Program-made: the position numbers and the translations under genes
The notes under the pieces: model-generated
What the model was told of the DNA's origin: nothing
Databases searched by the model: none
The model's input: only the letters and a program-made list of their open reading frames with translations
Shown: positions 43,320 to 52,239 of the stretch, in pieces
Numbering within the stretch: the stretch's first letter is position 1
Layout of the letters: each line of letters begins with the position of its first letter
Source: RECM01 sp047921215
Lineage (GTDB): Bacteria; Bacteroidota; Rhodothermia; Balneolales; Cyclonatronaceae
Length of the DNA stretch: 64,000 nucleotides
Reading direction: 5' to 3'
Assembly: GCA_047921215.1 (NCBI GenBank)
Contig: JBLRWO010000018.1
Location: forward strand, 12,731-76,730

Positions 43320-43955
43320 TTACTCCCCGTGGTCCTCTGCCGGCGGACAGAACACATTCGGATTGAAAGGGGCAAACATACCGTTCGGGTTCGACTCATA
43401 CAGCCATACGTGCAGGCTGTAATGATCGTCCGGTATCGGCGTTCCACCTACATCGAAAGGATGGTCGCCGAAGTGCGGGTGATCCTGCCCCTCATCAATC
43501 ACGATGTACTCGATGCCGACCAGCTTTTTGTTGCCGTTTTTGTCGTAGGCATAGAGCAGGGCTTCGGGTTCAAGGGGATTGAATACCGGGTCGACCAGAT
43601 CCATATTCACCCAGTGATAACCCATGGCGCCCAGGCCGGGTACGGCCACGCAGTGGCCTGGTCCGGGATCCATATAGCCCGCTCGGGCAGCCTGTGTCAT
43701 TGAGTTGAAACGGGCCGTAGCGGCCTTTACAGCCCTTACAAGCTCAGGATCGGTCTCTTCAAAATGGCCCGCCATTCCACGGCTGGCAGCCATTGCGCCG
43801 CCGTGGTTCGCGATTACATCCTCAGTAAACAGTCCCGCTTCGGCATCAAGCGGCTGATTGTCGGTACATCCCGTCAGCATTGCAAGCGTAAGTGCGGTTG
43901 CAAGCAGCATTACCGGAAAAACGCTCCGGTTTCGAATTAAGATATTACATGACAT
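43320..43955 (-). CDS. Exported lipoprotein of unknown function
   Basis: 211 aa from ATG 43955, chosen because GGAGGT lies 9 nt upstream; the frame opens earlier, at 43991. Lipoprotein signal ending LAMLTGC. The mature part contains GYMDPGPGHCVAVPGLGAMGYHWVN, IEYIVIDEGQDHPHFGDHPFDVGG and YSLHVWLYESNPNGMFAPFNP. Histidine- and tryptophan-rich, compatible with metal binding, but I recognise no family. It stands alone. Confidence 0.8.
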   Translation of the reverse strand: MSCNILIRNRSVFPVMLLATALTLAMLTGCTDNQPLDAEAGLFTEDVIANHGGAMAASRGMAGHFEETDPELVRAVKAATARFNSMTQAARAGYMDPGPGHCVAVPGLGAMGYHWVNMDLVDPVFNPLEPEALLYAYDKNGNKKLVGIEYIVIDEGQDHPHFGDHPFDVGGTPIPDDHYSLHVWLYESNPNGMFAPFNPNVFCPPAEDHGE

Positions 43956-44239
43956 TATTACGTTACCTCCATCATTTATTTTAGACATCATTCCCCCGCA
44001 TGCACTTATGATGATTTGAATGGTACCCCGGGAGACTGATAGTTCGAATTATACGTTATTTAGCTTTTTTTGAAGCCAGGGGGTATAATTTACACTTAAA
44101 CTTTTAAGAGGCAAGTTATTACCGATAAAATTAACAGATTCTAATTGCTGTTGATAGCGCAGAAACCGGTAATTAATCCAATATCTGCATAAATGGGCAT
44201 GATCATACCGCCTTGCCGGCATACCGAGAATGCTTCCTC

Positions 44240-44476
44240 TCAGATTTTTCCGACACGCCCGTTCCAGCTGTTAAATGCCACTTCCCTGGCATTGTGGATA
44301 CCGGTCGATGCGCTGCAGCTGCCACACTGCACCCATGCCGATCCGACCACATCCCACAGTACCGGTTCCCTCTCGCCGCAGAACGGGCATGGTTTCAGGA
44401 CCTCTTGTGCAAGGCTGCTTTTATCTTTCATTTCCTGATAGTTCACAACATTTACTTCTTTCAGTGATGTTCTCAT
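44240..44476 (-). CDS. Lar-like (restriction alleviation) zinc-ribbon protein
   Basis: 78 aa. The core LKPCPFCGEREPVLW...WVQCGSCSASTG...AREVAFNSWNGRV has the CPFCG and CxxC knuckles and final WN(x)R of the Lar family, which in Rac prophage Lar modulates type I restriction. Such genes are usually phage-borne, but no other phage gene is nearby. The upstream residues 1-15 may not be translated; an inner ATG is at residue 16. Whether it acts on restriction here is unknown. Confidence 0.75.
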   Translation of the reverse strand: MRTSLKEVNVVNYQEMKDKSSLAQEVLKPCPFCGEREPVLWDVVGSAWVQCGSCSASTGIHNAREVAFNSWNGRVGKI

Positions 44477-44623
44477 GTTACTGCTGTTCTATTATTTATA
44501 ATTATCATCCTCAAGCTGTTAACCCTTCATCAGGCCTGGTGTCTTCCCACCGGAAAATGCAAATGATATTCCGCCATGTTTAACCATTTTGTGGGTTAAA
44601 GCCATAAAACGTTACAAACTCTT

Positions 44624-45886
44624 TCACGCGGTCGATTTGCGGTACCGCCGTACCGACAGCAGGATCATTCCCGCCGCAAACATGACCAGCACGAGCAGCG
44701 GTCCGGCAATGTCGGCGGCCCCGGCGCCTGCCAGCAGCACCCTCCGCATGATGTCGATAAACCAGGCCACCGGGTTAAACCAGGTGATCTTCTGCGCCCA
44801 GCCGGGCATACTGTCGATGGGGGTGAACAGGCCGCTGAGCAGGATGAACACCACGAAGAAGAACCAGGTGATGAACATGGCCTGCTGCTGGGTGTCGGTG
44901 ATCGTGGAGACCAGCAGTCCCAGGCCCAGGATGCCCATCAGGTAGATGCCGGCCGCCACATAGATCAGGCCAAGGCTGCCTGTCATCGGCACATCGAACA
45001 GCAGCCAGGCCACTACCAGGCCGAAACTGAGCTCGACCAGCCCGAGAATCCAGAACGGCATCAGCTTGCCGGCAATGAACTGCGACTTGCGCACCGGGGT
45101 CACGTTGATCTGCTCCATCGTGCCGATCTCCCGCTCGCGTACGATGTTCATGCCCGACAGGAACCCGCCAATCATGGTCACCAGCAGCACGAGGATACCC
45201 GGCACCATGTACAGTTTGAAATCAAGCTCCGGATTGTACCAGTGGGAGTATTCGACCGCGATGCGGGGCGGGCGGTCCACGCCGCCGGATGCCGGTCCGG
45301 TTGATGATCCTGCTGACGATCCCGTTACCGACCCATCTGCCAGCCCGGCTGACGATCCGGTTGCCAGTCCCGCCGGCTGCAGCGATTCGTTAAACTGCCC
45401 GATTATGGCCACGGCGTACTGCCAGGCGATACCCGCCGTGTATCCGTCGACCGCATCCAGCACCACCTGAACGGGCGCACCCGCTGTGGCCTGGCGCGAA
45501 GAACCTGATCCGGTACCCGCCCCCGCCCCTGTTCCGGAACCTGGTCCGGCCCCGGTACGGACCAGGTCGCGGCCGAACTGCCGCGGGATGTACAGGGCCA
45601 TCTTGGCTTCATTACGGATGAGGGCATCGGTTGCATCCTGACTGTTCATCGAATAGCCAACAATCCTGAAACGACCGGCGGCCCGGAAATGGTCGATCAG
45701 CTCCCTTGAGTCCGGGCTTTGATCGTAGTCTACCACGTACAGATCAATGTTGCGGATCTCGAGCGTGGCGGCGTACGAGAGCAGGATGAGCTGTACGAAC
45801 GGCATCACGAAAATGATAGGCAGCATCATCCGGTTCCGGAAGATCTGCAGGAATTCTTTCATTACAATGATTCTGAGGATGCGCAT
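44624..45886 (-). CDS. ABC-2 type export permease (YbhR/YbhS-like), second
   Basis: 420 aa. First transmembrane helix near residues 20-40 (MMLPIIFVMPFVQLILLSYAATL), then a large extracytoplasmic loop, then five helices (EREIGTMEQINVTPVRKSQFIAGKLMPFW, typical of ABC2_membrane). The large loop carries two Gly/Ser/Thr/Ala low-complexity inserts near residues 105-125 and 175-195, unusual for the family. It is the last gene of the TetR-TolC-HlyD-ABC operon, 15 nt after the other permease. The pair would form the export channel. Confidence 0.9.
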   Translation of the reverse strand: MRILRIIVMKEFLQIFRNRMMLPIIFVMPFVQLILLSYAATLEIRNIDLYVVDYDQSPDSRELIDHFRAAGRFRIVGYSMNSQDATDALIRNEAKMALYIPRQFGRDLVRTGAGPGSGTGAGAGTGSGSSRQATAGAPVQVVLDAVDGYTAGIAWQYAVAIIGQFNESLQPAGLATGSSAGLADGSVTGSSAGSSTGPASGGVDRPPRIAVEYSHWYNPELDFKLYMVPGILVLLVTMIGGFLSGMNIVREREIGTMEQINVTPVRKSQFIAGKLMPFWILGLVELSFGLVVAWLLFDVPMTGSLGLIYVAAGIYLMGILGLGLLVSTITDTQQQAMFITWFFFVVFILLSGLFTPIDSMPGWAQKITWFNPVAWFIDIMRRVLLAGAGAADIAGPLLVLVMFAAGMILLSVRRYRKSTA

Positions 45887-45901
45887 GGTTTCTTCCTGCT
45901 G

Positions 45902-47119
45902 TTACTGTAGTCTGATCCTGAATTTTTTGATGCTCAGCATAAGCAGGAACAGGGTCATTCCTGCCAGGATGAGGGTTTCCTTCCAGATGTAGGCCATGCC
46001 CACGCCCTTCAGCATGATTCCCTTCACGATAATCAAGTACCATTTGGCCGGCACAATATGGCTGAAATACTGCAGCGCCTCCGGCATGTTCGATATCGGG
46101 AAGATGAACCCGGAGAGGATGATCACCGGAAGCAGCAGCCCCGCCAGGGCGATCATCATGGCCACCTGCTGGCTGCTGGTAATCGTCGAGATGAGGATGC
46201 CCAGCGACAGCGCCGTCACTATAAACAACCCCGACAACGCCATGAACAGCACGAAACTGCCCCGGAACGGCACATCGAACAACAGCAGGGCGAGTACCAG
46301 TACCGTAAGTACATTCACGACCGACAGCAGCAGGTAGGGAGCCACCTTGCCCAGGATGATCTGAACGGGATGCAGCGGGGAGGCGAGCAGGATCTCCATC
46401 GTACCGGTCTCCTTCTCGCGGGTGATGGTAATGGAGGTCATCAGGGCCGATATCAGCATCAAAATGAAGGCGATGAGCCCCGGCACGAACATGTTTGCAC
46501 TGCGGAGCTCGGGATTGAACATCATGCGCACTTCCGGCATCACGCGTCCGGGTTGGGATACAGATGTGCCGCTTGCAGATGTGCCGCCGGCCAGCTCACC
46601 GGCTCCGGTTCCGTATGTGAGGGCCCCTGCGAGCCCGGCAGTGGTGCCTTCGCCTTGCACGTTTATCCCTGCCGGGGGTTGTAACGACCGCTCGTAGTCC
46701 TGAAGAATGGCCATCACGTACCCCTGAAGCAGCTGGGCCATGTTCGGGTCGGACGCATCGGTGATGATCTGGGCCGATGCCGAGCCGTCGCGGGTAAGGT
46801 TTTCCGCAAAACCGGGCTCAAACAGCAGCACCATCCGCACGTGGCCGCGCCGGAATGCCGGCTCTATCTGGTCGGGGTGCGTAAGACTCGCATTCAGTTG
46901 AAAATGACCGGATGAAAGCACCTTTTCAGTGATATCCATCGTCACATGATCATTCGACATGTCGAGCACGGCGATTCCCGCCTCGGTGAGCTCGTTGCGC
47001 AGGGCGTACCCGAACAGGACCAGCTGTATCACCGGCAGGCCGAACAGGATCACAAGTGTGCGCCGGTCGCGGATGATGTGCCGGAATTCCTTGATGATGA
47101 AGCCGAAAAATGATTTCAT
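45902..47119 (-). CDS. ABC-2 type export permease (YbhR/YbhS-like), first
   Basis: 405 aa with the same layout: N-terminal helix (TLVILFGLPVIQLVLFGYAL), large extracytoplasmic loop, and C-terminal helices after REKETGTMEILLASPLHPVQIILGKVAPYL. The loop also contains a low-complexity Gly/Thr/Ser/Ala insert (TTAGLAGALTYGTGAG..., near residues 175-205). Its ATG overlaps the ATPase stop by ATGA (47119/47116), showing translational coupling. Works with the second permease and the two ATPases. Confidence 0.9.
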   Translation of the reverse strand: MKSFFGFIIKEFRHIIRDRRTLVILFGLPVIQLVLFGYALRNELTEAGIAVLDMSNDHVTMDITEKVLSSGHFQLNASLTHPDQIEPAFRRGHVRMVLLFEPGFAENLTRDGSASAQIITDASDPNMAQLLQGYVMAILQDYERSLQPPAGINVQGEGTTAGLAGALTYGTGAGELAGGTSASGTSVSQPGRVMPEVRMMFNPELRSANMFVPGLIAFILMLISALMTSITITREKETGTMEILLASPLHPVQIILGKVAPYLLLSVVNVLTVLVLALLLFDVPFRGSFVLFMALSGLFIVTALSLGILISTITSSQQVAMMIALAGLLLPVIILSGFIFPISNMPEALQYFSHIVPAKWYLIIVKGIMLKGVGMAYIWKETLILAGMTLFLLMLSIKKFRIRLQ

Positions 47120-47868
47120 GTTGTTTTCTCCCCTCTTGCCAGTTTCACAAATACCTCATCCATATCGGCCGACCGGAACTCGCTCTTAAGCGCGGCCGGT
47201 GTGTCGAGGGCTGCAATCCGTCCGTCGACCATGATGGAGACGCGGTCGCAGTATTCGGCCTCATCCATATAGTGGGTGGTCACGAACAGGGTCGTGCCCC
47301 GGTCGGAAGCCTCGTAGATCATGTCCCAGAACTGCCGGCGTGTGATCGGGTCGACCCCGCCCGTGGGCTCATCCAGGAAAACGACATCCGGATCGTGCAC
47401 GATGGCGGTCGAAAAGGCGATCTTCTGCTTCCATCCCAGCGGCAGCGACCCGATCATGCGGTCTTTAACATGGATGAGGCCCAGGCGGTCCAGAAGTGAC
47501 GCAGTTTTGTCAAGGATGGCCTGTTTACCCAGCCCGTAGATGCCGCCGAAAAACCAGATGTTTTCTGCCACGGTCAGGTCGTCGTAGAGCGAAAATTTCT
47601 GGCTCATATAGCCGATGCGGCGCTTGATCTGCTCCGCCTCGCGGTATACATCGAAACCCGCCACGGTTGCCTCGCCGGATGTTGGCACCAGCAGGCCGGT
47701 GAGCATGCGCATGGCCGTGGTTTTGCCGGCACCGTTCGCCCCGAGGAACCCGAAGATCTCCCCGCGGCCCACGTGGAAGCTGATGCTGTCTACCGCTGTA
47801 AAATCGCCGAACTTGCGGGTCAGGTCACGGGCTTCTATGATGGATGAGGGGGGCATATGGTTATACAA
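47116..47868 (-). CDS. ABC transporter ATP-binding protein (YbhF N/C half-like)
   Basis: 250 aa. Walker A GANGAGKTTAMRML, Walker B DVVFLDEPTGGVDP, and a signature region LPLGWKQKIAFSTAI in place of canonical LSGGQ. The start could be ATG 47868 or 47856. It energises the two permeases. In E. coli ybhF the two ATPase domains are fused in one protein; here they are separate genes separated by 191 nt that holds a dispersed repeat and a GTTGAG array. Confidence 0.92.
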   Translation of the reverse strand: MYNHMPPSSIIEARDLTRKFGDFTAVDSISFHVGRGEIFGFLGANGAGKTTAMRMLTGLLVPTSGEATVAGFDVYREAEQIKRRIGYMSQKFSLYDDLTVAENIWFFGGIYGLGKQAILDKTASLLDRLGLIHVKDRMIGSLPLGWKQKIAFSTAIVHDPDVVFLDEPTGGVDPITRRQFWDMIYEASDRGTTLFVTTHYMDEAEYCDRVSIMVDGRIAALDTPAALKSEFRSADMDEVFVKLARGEKTT

Positions 47869-47879
47869 TCTGGATGTCT

Positions 47880-47964
47880 ACAACTGCGGTGCTGTTGGGA
47901 TGCTTTGAATCAGGGAACAGATGAACATGTGAACAATTGAACTGCGAAGTGTTTTGGGAAGATG
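47880..47964 (+). repeat. Dispersed intergenic repeat, copy D (near full length)
   Basis: Reads GTGCTGTTGGGATGCTTTG, AATCAGGGAAC, AACATGTG, AACAATTG, AACTGCGAAGT, TTTTGGGAAGATG. Together with copy F it defines the consensus. It lies between two ABC ATPase genes of one operon and is followed 13 nt later by the GTTGAG array. Confidence 0.9.
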
Positions 47965-47977
47965 GCACTGGCAGGAT

Positions 47978-48031
47978 GAGATTGAGGTTGAGGTTGAGGT
48001 TGAGGTTGAGGTTGAGGTTGAGATTGAGGTT
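47978..48031 (+). repeat. Hexanucleotide array (GTTGAG/GATTGAG type), nine units
   Basis: Nine 6-bp units, seven of them GGTTGA in register and the outer two with ATTGAG variants, in the intergenic space between the two ATPase genes of the export operon. On the transcribed strand it is a CAACCT-type pyrimidine-rich run. Confidence 0.95.
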
Positions 48032-48059
48032 AACATTAGTGCTAAGATTGGGGATATTT

Positions 48060-48986
48060 TCATTTTGCCTCCTCCTTTTGTTGCATGAGTGACATGAAGG
48101 TGTCTTCCACGCCGGGGTCGATGCGTTTTACATCCACATCGGTGAAACCCTCGTCGATCAGCTGGGTATCGAGCTGTTCGGGGGTGCGGGAATCGCGGCG
48201 GTCGGTGTAGTGGATGTATTCGCCGAAGGTATGGGCCGAAACGGACGATTCAAGGCTGCGGAGATGCTGCAGCAGTTTGTATTTTTCGCGGGCACGGACG
48301 GCCAGCAGGGGACGGCCGAACATACGACCGATGCCTTCGGGGGTGTCGATGGCCAGGAAACGTCCCTCCTGCATCAGGGCTACGCGGTCGCAGCGCAACG
48401 CCTCGTCCATATAGGGCGTGGATACAATGATGGTGAGGCCGCCCTCTTTGAGACGGCGGAGCATATCCCAGAATTCGCGCCGGGAGACGGCATCCACCCC
48501 GGTGGTCGGCTCGTCGAGGAACAGGATATCCGGCTTGTGGATGAGGGCACAGCTCAGGGCCAGCTTCTGCTTCATGCCGCCGGATAGGGCGCCAGCCCGG
48601 CGTTTTTTGAACGGTTCGATCTGCACATAGATGTCGCGGATCAGGTCGTAGTTCTCTTCGACGGTGGTGCCGAAGATGGTGGCAAAAAACTCCAGGTTCT
48701 CCTCCACCGACAGATCCTGGTACAGCGAAAAACGTCCCGGCATGTAACCGAAGCGGCGCCTGAGGGCGCGGTATTCGCGGACCGTATCCAGCCCCAGCAC
48801 CATTGCGCTGCCCGAGTCGGGAAGCAGAAGCGTGGTCAGAATCCGGAACAGGGTGGTTTTCCCCGCACCGTCGGGCCCGATGAGCCCGAACAGCTCGCCA
48901 TTGCCCACCTGCAGGCTCACATCCCTGAGCGCAGGTTGCTTACCGTAGCTTTTCGAAAGGTTTTCTATGTTGATGATGGTGTTCAT
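48060..48986 (-). CDS. ABC transporter ATP-binding protein (YbhF half-like)
   Basis: 308 aa. Walker A GPDGAGKTTLFRIL, canonical signature LSGGMKQKLALSCAL, Walker B DILFLDEPTTGVDAVSRREFW, D-loop and switch His region present. The ~85-residue C-terminal extension (VKRIDPGVEDTFMSLMQQ) is of the type found in ABC-2 exporters. It starts with ATGA overlap of the HlyD gene (48986/48983). It is the first of two ATPases in the operon. Confidence 0.92.
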   Translation of the reverse strand: MNTIINIENLSKSYGKQPALRDVSLQVGNGELFGLIGPDGAGKTTLFRILTTLLLPDSGSAMVLGLDTVREYRALRRRFGYMPGRFSLYQDLSVEENLEFFATIFGTTVEENYDLIRDIYVQIEPFKKRRAGALSGGMKQKLALSCALIHKPDILFLDEPTTGVDAVSRREFWDMLRRLKEGGLTIIVSTPYMDEALRCDRVALMQEGRFLAIDTPEGIGRMFGRPLLAVRAREKYKLLQHLRSLESSVSAHTFGEYIHYTDRRDSRTPEQLDTQLIDEGFTDVDVKRIDPGVEDTFMSLMQQKEEAK

Positions 48987-50104
48987 GTTCTTCCTACGTC
49001 ATGCCGGGGGTTAAATACCACTTCGCCGGGCATGCCGATTTTGATCTGGCCATCAGGGTTGGGAACACGGATTTTTACGGCATATACCAGGTTCACGCGC
49101 TCTTCGCGGGTCTGGATGATGCGCGGAGTGAATTCGGCCTTGTCGCTGATCCAGCTCACTTCGCCCGGCAGTTCCTGCAGGCTGCCGTCGGATCCGTCGA
49201 TGAGTACCCGCACCGGGGCACCGATATTCACATCCGGAAGCTGGCTGCCGCCTACGAAAACCCGCAGGTACATCGTTTCGAGGTCGGCAATGCGGTAAAG
49301 CGGACGTCCCGCGGCCACCAGCTCATACTCCTCGGCGTACCTCGCCAATACCGTGCCTGCCACCGGGTTCATAATCACTGATCTGGAAATCCGGTCTTTG
49401 GTCAGGGCAATGCGGGCGTCGATCGATTCCATCTCGGCATTCACACTGGCGCGCTGCGCGTTGACCGACTCGAGCTGCCGTTCCAGGATCCGGATCTGCC
49501 CCGAAATATCGTCGTACTGTTTCTGCGTGGCGGCATTGCCGGCCAGCATCCGCTCCGTACGCTCCAGTTCTCGGTTCGCCACTGCGATCTGTTCACGGTA
49601 TACCGCCTCCTGCGCGCGGATCGTCATCAGCCGTGACCGTATCGCCTCGCGCTGTGCAAGCAGCTGCAACCGCTCCAGGTGGGCCTGAGTAGTATCGATC
49701 TGTGCGGCAGTCTGCCCCGCTTCGAGCTTTTCACCTTCCATTACACCGAAATACAACAGCCGGCCGCTGACCTCCGGTGTAATGTTGATCTCGGTGGCCT
49801 CAAAGGTGCCATATCCGTCGGAGACGGCATCACTATCCCCGCAACCGGCCAGGGAAAACGTGATGAGGATGATGAGAATGGGTATTACGGCGGTCGTTTT
49901 CATAGTGGAGTGCTTCTGATGGTTACGGTATATCCTGCATGACTGCCCGTTGGTGGTTTCCGCTTTCACGGATTTTTGCCTGATGGTGTTTTTCAACGGT
50001 TTTTTTATGGTTGTTTTCCGTGTTTCGTTCATGAAGTCATCCCCCTGTCTGCTTTTGGCTGCATGATCCTGTTTGTTCATGGCTGTTTTCCTCACAATCT
50101 TCAT
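48983..50104 (-). CDS. HlyD-family (YbhG-like) periplasmic adaptor of ABC exporter
   Basis: Frame of 373 aa. A lipoprotein signal (ILIILITFSLAGC) begins at an internal Met, residue 68 (49903), then biotinyl-lipoyl half (GVMEGEKLEAGQTAAQIDT), about 110 residues of coiled coil (ERLQLLAQREAIRSRLM...), second half (NPVAGTVLARYAEEYELVAAGRPLYRIAD) and barrel. The first ATG (50104) overlaps the TolC gene stop by ATGA, matching the other junctions of the operon, but would put 67 basic residues ahead of the signal peptide; which start is used is unresolved. It links the exporter to the TolC-like channel. Confidence 0.88.
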   Translation of the reverse strand: MKIVRKTAMNKQDHAAKSRQGDDFMNETRKTTIKKPLKNTIRQKSVKAETTNGQSCRIYRNHQKHSTMKTTAVIPILIILITFSLAGCGDSDAVSDGYGTFEATEINITPEVSGRLLYFGVMEGEKLEAGQTAAQIDTTQAHLERLQLLAQREAIRSRLMTIRAQEAVYREQIAVANRELERTERMLAGNAATQKQYDDISGQIRILERQLESVNAQRASVNAEMESIDARIALTKDRISRSVIMNPVAGTVLARYAEEYELVAAGRPLYRIADLETMYLRVFVGGSQLPDVNIGAPVRVLIDGSDGSLQELPGEVSWISDKAEFTPRIIQTREERVNLVYAVKIRVPNPDGQIKIGMPGEVVFNPRHDVGRT

Positions 50105-51543
50105 GGCTGTGTCCCCCGGTGTGTGGCAAGGCTGACGTGGGTCTGCCTGAGCTCCAGGTCGTGGATGGTTTTCGTGAGCCGGGCCTGGTGCAGGGCGTTC
50201 AGTTCGGCCAGGTATTCTGTTGCCGTGATCGAGCCGTTCAGCAGCTGATGTTCCGACTGCTCCGCGATACGCTTGCGCAAGGTGATAATCTCATCATCCA
50301 TGGCCATCACCTCGGTGAGCCGGCTGATGGAGTTCAGGTATGCGCGTTCGGCCACGCTGATCTGCTGCTCAAACGCGGCCTCACGCGAATCGACCAGTTT
50401 GCGCTCAAGGTGCAGCACCTGACGCTCCCGCGACGACTTGTTCCAGTTCCACAGGTTCCATCGGGCCGTAACGCCCACCATGTACCAGGGGCTGAACGAT
50501 TCGTCAAAAATGTCGAGCCCGGGGCGGGAGTATGCGGTCTGTGCAAATCCGGAAATCACCGGCCGGTACTGTCTGGATGTCATCTTTTCCCTGTTTTCAA
50601 GGGTTTCGCGGTTCAGTGAAAAGAGCTTGTATTCAGGCCGGGTGCCATTGATCTGCGGGTCGGGTACACTAAGGGCCACATCCTCCGGCAAATCTGTTCC
50701 GGTTAGCTCGGAAAGTACCTCCAGGGCTGTACGATGGGCGGCTGCCAGGGCAGAACGCTGCTGGCGGATGCGGATTTTCTCGGCCTCAAGCACATCGGCC
50801 TGCGATGGCAGCACCGCGCCCGACTCCACGCGCACCCTCACCTGGCCAAGCCGGGCATCCACATCCGTTGCCAGCAGGTCGGTCGATTCGAGCCTTTTTC
50901 GTGTGATCAGCACATTGAAATAGGCCTCATTCACCTGGTCGCGCCGCTTATAAATTTCCACCTCAACCGACTGACTCTCCAGTTCGCGGTACGACCGCTC
51001 CACATCGCGGGCCGAGCTCACGCGTCCCCCGTCCCAGATCAACTGGTTCACGTTCAGCGAGAGGGAATAACGGTCTTTGGGCTGTGTGGGAGGAATGGCG
51101 CCGGGTACCGGTATGGCGATCTCGGTCACCTCACTCTGGTACTGGGCCGACGCCGACACCGTGAAATCAGGCAGGTACTGTGTGTTAAGGTTCCGGATGT
51201 TCAGGTCGCGTATCGACTCTTGCAGCGGCTGCTGGGACCGCAGCGGGTGATGTTCCGCTGCAAGCTGCTGGGCCTCTTCGAGGGTCAAGGTGCCTGGTGA
51301 CAACGACTGCTGATACGCTCTCAGCAGGGTAATAACGCCCTTTTCTGGCTGTTGTCCTACAGCATGCCATGATATTGACAGCTGCTGACTTTCCGGCGCT
51401 GCGGTCTGCGATGCCGGTACCGTTTTTGCGGGCGGGCGGTCTGGTTCTGACTGCTGTATCCGGGCAGAATCAGTAACCTGGCCTGATGGCAGCATAAAGC
51501 CCGGATTCAGCACTAAAAGGATGAGTGTGATGTACAGAGTCAT
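50101..51543 (-). CDS. TolC-family outer-membrane channel of ABC exporter
   Basis: About 480 aa from ATG 51543, which overlaps the TetR stop by ATGA; the frame extends to 51675 but that part lies inside the TetR gene. It has a signal peptide (TLYITLILLVLNPGFMLPSGQ), two OEP domains with long coiled coils (LTLEEAQQLAAEHHPLRSQ near residue 105), and conserved strand-pair motifs (RYSLSLNVNQLIWDGGRV). It completes a tripartite export route with the HlyD and ABC components. Confidence 0.9.
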   Translation of the reverse strand: MTLYITLILLVLNPGFMLPSGQVTDSARIQQSEPDRPPAKTVPASQTAAPESQQLSISWHAVGQQPEKGVITLLRAYQQSLSPGTLTLEEAQQLAAEHHPLRSQQPLQESIRDLNIRNLNTQYLPDFTVSASAQYQSEVTEIAIPVPGAIPPTQPKDRYSLSLNVNQLIWDGGRVSSARDVERSYRELESQSVEVEIYKRRDQVNEAYFNVLITRKRLESTDLLATDVDARLGQVRVRVESGAVLPSQADVLEAEKIRIRQQRSALAAAHRTALEVLSELTGTDLPEDVALSVPDPQINGTRPEYKLFSLNRETLENREKMTSRQYRPVISGFAQTAYSRPGLDIFDESFSPWYMVGVTARWNLWNWNKSSRERQVLHLERKLVDSREAAFEQQISVAERAYLNSISRLTEVMAMDDEIITLRKRIAEQSEHQLLNGSITATEYLAELNALHQARLTKTIHDLELRQTHVSLATHRGTQP

Positions 51544-52205
51544 GATTTGTGAAGGATTTTGAAGATGTATTGCGGGATCAATGTCATGCGTTCCTCCAGA
51601 AAAGCGTCCCACTCGTGTTCGCTGATCTGCATGGCCATCTGGATCATGGGGCGGCCGATGAACGGGAAGATGCACATCGAAACCAGGCTCACCACCAGCT
51701 GCCTCGGATCGACGGGGTTGTAGCGCCCCTGCTCTATCCCCTCACTGATCTGGGCGATGAGCGTCTGCGGGATCACAAGGCCCTCGGTCTTCGCGTTCTC
51801 GACGAGCCGCTGCGGGTTCCGGTTGATCTCATGGATAATGAACCCGGGAAGCTCGGGGTTCCGGCGGATCGTCTCGATATAACTGCGTGCGAAATTTGTG
51901 ATCTTTTCCTCGACGGTGGTATCGGATGACACCATCATGTGCATGAGAGGGATCATATTCCGGCGCAGGGCTTCCACAAAAACCGCCTCGAACAGCTTGT
52001 CTTTATTGCGGAAGTAGTAGTGGAGCAGGGCTTTGTTGATGCCGGCCTCGTCGGCGATTTCCTGCATGCGGGCGCCGTCGTATCCGGCCCGGTGAAAAAC
52101 CGTACGTGCAGCTTCCAGGATCTTTTTTTCGGTGGCTTCTTCGGGTTGTTTCGGTTGTTTCGGTTGTTTCGGTTGTTTCATTTCAATTTTTCCGGTATTG
52201 ACCAT
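51540..52205 (-). CDS. TetR/AcrR family regulator of the export operon (CecR-like position)
   Basis: 221 aa. Residues about 25-70 form the TetR helix-turn-helix (ILEAARTVFHRAGYDGARMQEIADEAGINKALLHYYFRNKDKLFEAVF); the rest is a helical ligand domain with the YbiH/CecR-type tail (FPFIGRPMIQMAMQ). First gene of the operon, ATGA-coupled to the TolC gene, and the adjacent palindromes suggest autorepression. The N-terminus has (KQP)4 from a 9-bp repeat; the Met at residue 9 (52181) is a likely alternative start because the first ATG lies within a palindrome. Inducer unknown. Confidence 0.9.
   Translation of the reverse strand: MVNTGKIEMKQPKQPKQPKQPEEATEKKILEAARTVFHRAGYDGARMQEIADEAGINKALLHYYFRNKDKLFEAVFVEALRRNMIPLMHMMVSSDTTVEEKITNFARSYIETIRRNPELPGFIIHEINRNPQRLVENAKTEGLVIPQTLIAQISEGIEQGRYNPVDPRQLVVSLVSMCIFPFIGRPMIQMAMQISEHEWDAFLEERMTLIPQYIFKILHKS
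52144..52179 (-). repeat. 9-bp repeat encoding (Lys-Gln-Pro)4 in TetR N-terminus
   Basis: Four exact GGTTGTTTC units on the plus strand. They are in frame, so a change in number lengthens or shortens the N-terminal arm ahead of the DNA-binding domain. Confidence 0.9.
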
Positions 52206-52239
52206 TTGGTTAATCCAAATGTATTAACTAATTGGTTAA
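52203..52239. promoter_or_regulatory. TetR operator-like palindromes
   Basis: CATTTGG-TTAAT-CCAAATG (52203-52221, perfect 7-bp arms) overlaps the first ATG, and TTAAC-TAATTG-GTTAA (52224-52239) is another perfect inverted repeat 2 bp away. Such adjacent palindromes ahead of a TetR gene usually bind the regulator. Confidence 0.65.

Noticed and set aside
47978..48031. GTTGAG array as telomere-like or coding sequence
   Set aside because: No evidence of a linear replicon end, and the array lies between two genes without a frame of its own.
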